From NCBI GenBank assembly GCA_029263275.1, contig JAJCXU010000185.1, positions 1 through 8,002 on the forward strand: DNA of 8,002 nt, given 5' to 3'. Below, piece after piece: positions 6,154 through 8,002 of the stretch; the stretch's first letter is position 1; the number at the start of each line of letters is the position of its first letter. This DNA is from Ilumatobacter sp. (GTDB lineage: Bacteria; Actinomycetota; Acidimicrobiia; Acidimicrobiales; Ilumatobacteraceae). The notes beneath the pieces are model-generated. The model saw only the letters and a list, made by a program, of their open reading frames with translations. It did not search any database and was not told where the DNA came from. The position numbers and the translations under genes are program-made.

Positions 6154-6788
6154 GCCAGTTTCACCTCACCATCATCGCGAAGCAGCCGATTGCGGGGCGT
6201 GTGAAGACCCGGCTCGTTCCGCCGTTGTCACACGAACAGGCAGCGCAGATCGCTGCGGCGTGTCTCCACGACACGTTCGAAGCCGCACGGTCGTGTGTCG
6301 ATCGACATGACGATGTCCGGGCCGTTGCGCTGATCGAGGGTGCGGCCGGCAACTGGATCCCCGAGGGCTTCGAGACGCACCACCAGGACGGTGACGGGCT
6401 GGGGGAGCGGTTGGCGCACGGTTTCGAGCTGCTCGGACCTGGATTGATCGTCGGGATGGACACGCCCTCAGCCGGACCGCACTTCGACGCGGCCTTCGAG
6501 GCGCTGCGTGCGGGCCGAGACGCGATCGGTATGACACACGACGGTGGGTACTGGGGGATCGGCCTCGCAAACGTTGACCGTGCCGTCTTCACCGGCGTAC
6601 CGATGAGCACGGCGCACACGGGCGCAGACCAGTTGGAGCGCCTCAGGGCCTTACAGCGCAACGTCGACATTCTGGCGACGGTGCGTGACCTTGACCACTT
6701 TGACGACATCGCGCCGATCGTTGCGGACCTCCCCGCGAGCCATCTGGCGTCGGTCGCCGTCTCCTTGATCAATCGTCGTTGGGGTTGA
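6150..6788 (+). CDS. DUF2064 family protein, GT-A-like glycosyl/nucleotidyltransferase
   Basis: A 212-residue protein of the DUF2064 family (PF09837), often labelled as a TIGR04282-type glycosyltransferase, with a GT-A/MobA-like fold. The N-terminal motif is IIAKQPIAGRVKTRLVPP (8-25), with Lys11, Arg17, Lys19 and Arg21 suited to binding a nucleotide phosphate. The acidic centre is GMDTPS (102-107) with Asp104, where many relatives have G-T-D-C-P. DGGYWGIGL (131-139), PMSTAHTG (151-158) and RDLDHFDD (179-186) follow, all family marks. The start is GTG 6150, overlapping the GT2 stop as GTGA; the frame is open further upstream but that part is only a shadow of the GT2 gene. Close coupling to the GT2 gene implies joint work on one sugar pathway. 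No biochemical function is established that I can name for this type. Confidence 0.9.
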   Translation: MSQFHLTIIAKQPIAGRVKTRLVPPLSHEQAAQIAAACLHDTFEAARSCVDRHDDVRAVALIEGAAGNWIPEGFETHHQDGDGLGERLAHGFELLGPGLIVGMDTPSAGPHFDAAFEALRAGRDAIGMTHDGGYWGIGLANVDRAVFTGVPMSTAHTGADQLERLRALQRNVDILATVRDLDHFDDIAPIVADLPASHLASVAVSLINRRWG

Positions 6789-6804
6789 CATCTTTTCGTC
6801 GAAC

Positions 6805-6833
6805 TTGATGAATCCTTGATTCTCCTCTATCCT
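6805..6833 (+). promoter_or_regulatory. Candidate promoter in the AT-richer gap
   Basis: TTGATG (6805-6810) and TATCCT (6828-6833) are separated by exactly 17 bases; each matches 4 of 6 sigma-70 consensus positions. The region is clearly poorer in GC than the genes around it. A transcript from here would start near 6840 and carry the short reading frame and hairpin downstream. A perfect TTGACA also occurs at 6785-6790, overlapping the DUF2064 stop, but without a good -10 at the right spacing. Confidence 0.35.
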
Positions 6834-6872
6834 TAACAGTGTCTTGAAGAACTGACACAACCTTGAGGTTGA

Positions 6873-6879
6873 GGGGAGG
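6873..6879 (+). promoter_or_regulatory. Strong Shine-Dalgarno site GGGGAGG
   Basis: GGGGAGG includes the GGAGG core and ends 8 bases before ATG 6888, an ideal spacing. It is the best ribosome binding site seen in the window; the large genes mostly lack one. It argues that the very short reading frame behind it may really be translated. Confidence 0.55.
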
Positions 6880-6887
6880 CACACAAC

Positions 6888-6917
6888 ATGCGCAAGCGCG
6901 GAACTCGCTGGTCCTGA
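6888..6917 (+). CDS. Candidate 9-residue basic peptide (leader-type ORF)
   Basis: ATG 6888 opens a nine-codon frame, MRKRGTRWS, closed by TGA at 6915-6917. Four of the nine residues are Arg or Lys and one is Trp. Support comes from context only: an ideal Shine-Dalgarno, a promoter-like sequence about 55 bases upstream and a 14-bp hairpin 20 bases downstream. It could be a leader peptide whose translation affects the hairpin, a small translated RNA, or the broken start of a once longer gene. No larger gene follows on this strand within the window, which argues against ordinary attenuation of a downstream gene. I recognise no homologue. Confidence 0.35.
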   Translation: MRKRGTRWS

Positions 6918-6937
6918 TCAGCAGAACGAGAACACTT

Positions 6938-6968
6938 GACGAAGGCCACACGCAGTGTGGTCTTCGTC
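6938..6968. terminator. 14-bp hairpin, probable bidirectional terminator
   Basis: GACGAAGGCCACAC (6938-6951) pairs with GTGTGGTCTTCGTC (6955-6968) around the loop GCA: 14 pairs including one G-T wobble. It sits between convergent units, after DUF2064 and the short ORF on plus and 17 bases after the MFS stop on minus. Neither side has a strong T-run, so termination may rest on the long stem or need a factor; the placement makes a terminator the likeliest role. Confidence 0.72.
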
Positions 6969-6985
6969 CGCGTCTGGGCTCAGGT

Positions 6986-8002
6986 TTAGGCGGACTGCTG
7001 CCGGGGGTCTGAGAGCGGCTGGACCAAGGCCCAGACGCAGACGAGCCCGGCGGCAACCATGCCGATGGTCAACGGAATGCGTGCTGACGTCACCGTCGCG
7101 GAGACACCTGCAGCAGTGATGGCCACGATCTGGCCCACGTACTGGGCGCCTCCGGCCACCGACATCGCTGCAGACCGTCCCACAGTGGGAAGTCGCTCGC
7201 CGACGACCTGATTGGTGGGCACAGCGATTGCGTCGACTGCGCCGGACATCATGAACGCCGCTCCGGCGATGGCGGGCACGGTGCCGATCAAGAACAGTGC
7301 GGCGGTCCCGGCAGCGAGCAGCCCGGCACGCCCGGCCGCCACGCGGAGCAGGGCCACGTGATCCGCAGCCGACGGCATCAACACCATCCCGATGATCGAG
7401 CCGACGGCCACCAGGGCGGCGAAGGCCCCGATGTAGGCGTCAGACACATCGATCTCGTCAGTGAACGGCACCACGAGCACCTCGGGCAAGATCATGAACA
7501 TCGAGACGCCGACGAACAAGATCAGTGCGCGCAAGCACACCGGGTCAGAGCGCCAGACCGATATGCCGGCCTTCAGTCCGCCCAACCCGACCTGCGCATC
7601 GTGGTGGCCGTCGGCGGCAGCCGTGGAACGCAAGCTGCGCAGAAAGAGCGCGGAGAGCAGGAACGTCGTGGCATTGACCGCCAAGGCGGTTTCGGCACCG
7701 ATCAGTGCGACGACGAGGCCACCACCGGCGTAGCCGGCCAACACCTCGATCTGTGAGAACACGCCGCTGAGCGCCAACGAACTCGGATACAGGTCGGCAT
7801 CGATGACCTCGACCATGGTTGCCGCCCGTGCGCCCGCGTATGGCGGCACCGCGAGCCCAGCGAGGAACGCGAGGACCAAGAGGGTCCAAGTCGGCTGGGG
7901 AATCAGCATCGCCGCGAACAACACCGCGCGTGCGATGTCGGTGATGACCATGACCCGGACTCGACCGAAACGATCTGCATACGTGGCGAGCAGCTGACCC
8001 GG
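6986..8002 (-). CDS. MFS transporter, N-terminus beyond right edge
   Basis: The minus-strand frame is open from the right edge to TAA at 6986-6988; at least 338 residues are seen. The first visible residues, PGQLLATYADRFGRVRVMVI, contain the major facilitator motif A loop between TM2 and TM3 (ADRFGR), so the true start and about two helices lie outside the window. An internal ATG at 7951 is not a believable start because it would cut after this motif. About ten hydrophobic segments follow, with a longer polar cytoplasmic loop (Ser/His/Asp-containing, coded around 7560-7640) between the halves, as expected for TM3-TM12 of a 12-helix transporter. It resembles the MFS_3/EntS-like drug or siderophore exporters, but substrate and direction cannot be told. 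It ends 17 bases from the 14-bp hairpin and is not coupled to any other gene here. Confidence 0.92.
   Translation of the reverse strand, partial: PGQLLATYADRFGRVRVMVITDIARAVLFAAMLIPQPTWTLLVLAFLAGLAVPPYAGARAATMVEVIDADLYPSSLALSGVFSQIEVLAGYAGGGLVVALIGAETALAVNATTFLLSALFLRSLRSTAAADGHHDAQVGLGGLKAGISVWRSDPVCLRALILFVGVSMFMILPEVLVVPFTDEIDVSDAYIGAFAALVAVGSIIGMVLMPSAADHVALLRVAAGRAGLLAAGTAALFLIGTVPAIAGAAFMMSGAVDAIAVPTNQVVGERLPTVGRSAAMSVAGGAQYVGQIVAITAAGVSATVTSARIPLTIGMVAAGLVCVWALVQPLSDPRQQSA

Noticed and set aside
5503..6788. Arsenosugar biosynthesis locus
   Set aside because: Only the transferase pair resembles it; no ArsM-type methyltransferase or radical SAM protein is in the window.
6888..6917. Start of a small basic ribosomal protein gene (MRKRG-type beginning)
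   Set aside because: The frame stops after nine codons, and I could not see a continuation in another frame that would support a simple frameshift.
7358..7756. Plus-strand open frame (132 codons) inside the MFS gene
   Set aside because: It is antisense to well-formed transmembrane segments and reads as His/Arg/Gln-rich shadow sequence.

Overview
This is a GC-rich chromosomal window, probably from a high-GC actinobacterium. The protein wording and gene set would fit an Acidimicrobiia or Ilumatobacter-like genome, but that taxonomic guess is inference from remembered families. Supporting observations are dense coding, GTG starts in four of the eight full or partial main genes, 4-base GTGA stop/start overlaps, and weak or absent Shine-Dalgarno sequences before most genes. 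No rRNA, tRNA, CRISPR array, transposase or phage gene is visible.

Layout. Minus strand 1-560: an incomplete Pro/Ala-rich single-pass membrane protein running off the left edge. Plus strand 641-1450: a crotonase-family acyl-CoA enzyme. Plus strand 1503-2873: a multi-pass membrane protein resembling GT-C glycosyltransferases. Its end overlaps tail-to-tail with a minus-strand unit of three genes (5468 down to 2853): alpha/beta hydrolase, flavodoxin-family protein, and a sugar-nucleotide epimerase with a cysteine-rich insert. Diverging from the hydrolase are two overlapping plus-strand genes (5503-6788): a GT2 glycosyltransferase and a DUF2064 (GT-A-like) protein. A 197-base AT-richer gap (6789-6985) follows. 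It holds a promoter-like sequence, the best ribosome binding site in the window in front of a 9-codon reading frame, and a 14-bp hairpin. Minus strand 6986-8002: an MFS transporter that continues past the right edge.

How it fits together. The GT-C-like membrane protein, epimerase, GT2 enzyme and DUF2064 protein look like parts of one glycoconjugate pathway: sugar activation or epimerisation, transfer by a DPM1-like GT2 (possibly to a lipid carrier), and membrane-side transfer by a GT-C enzyme. From memory, similar sets recur in actinobacteria without an assigned product. The hydrolase and flavodoxin-family genes sit in the epimerase transcription unit, and their link to the sugar genes is unknown. 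The crotonase and the MFS transporter look like independent neighbours.
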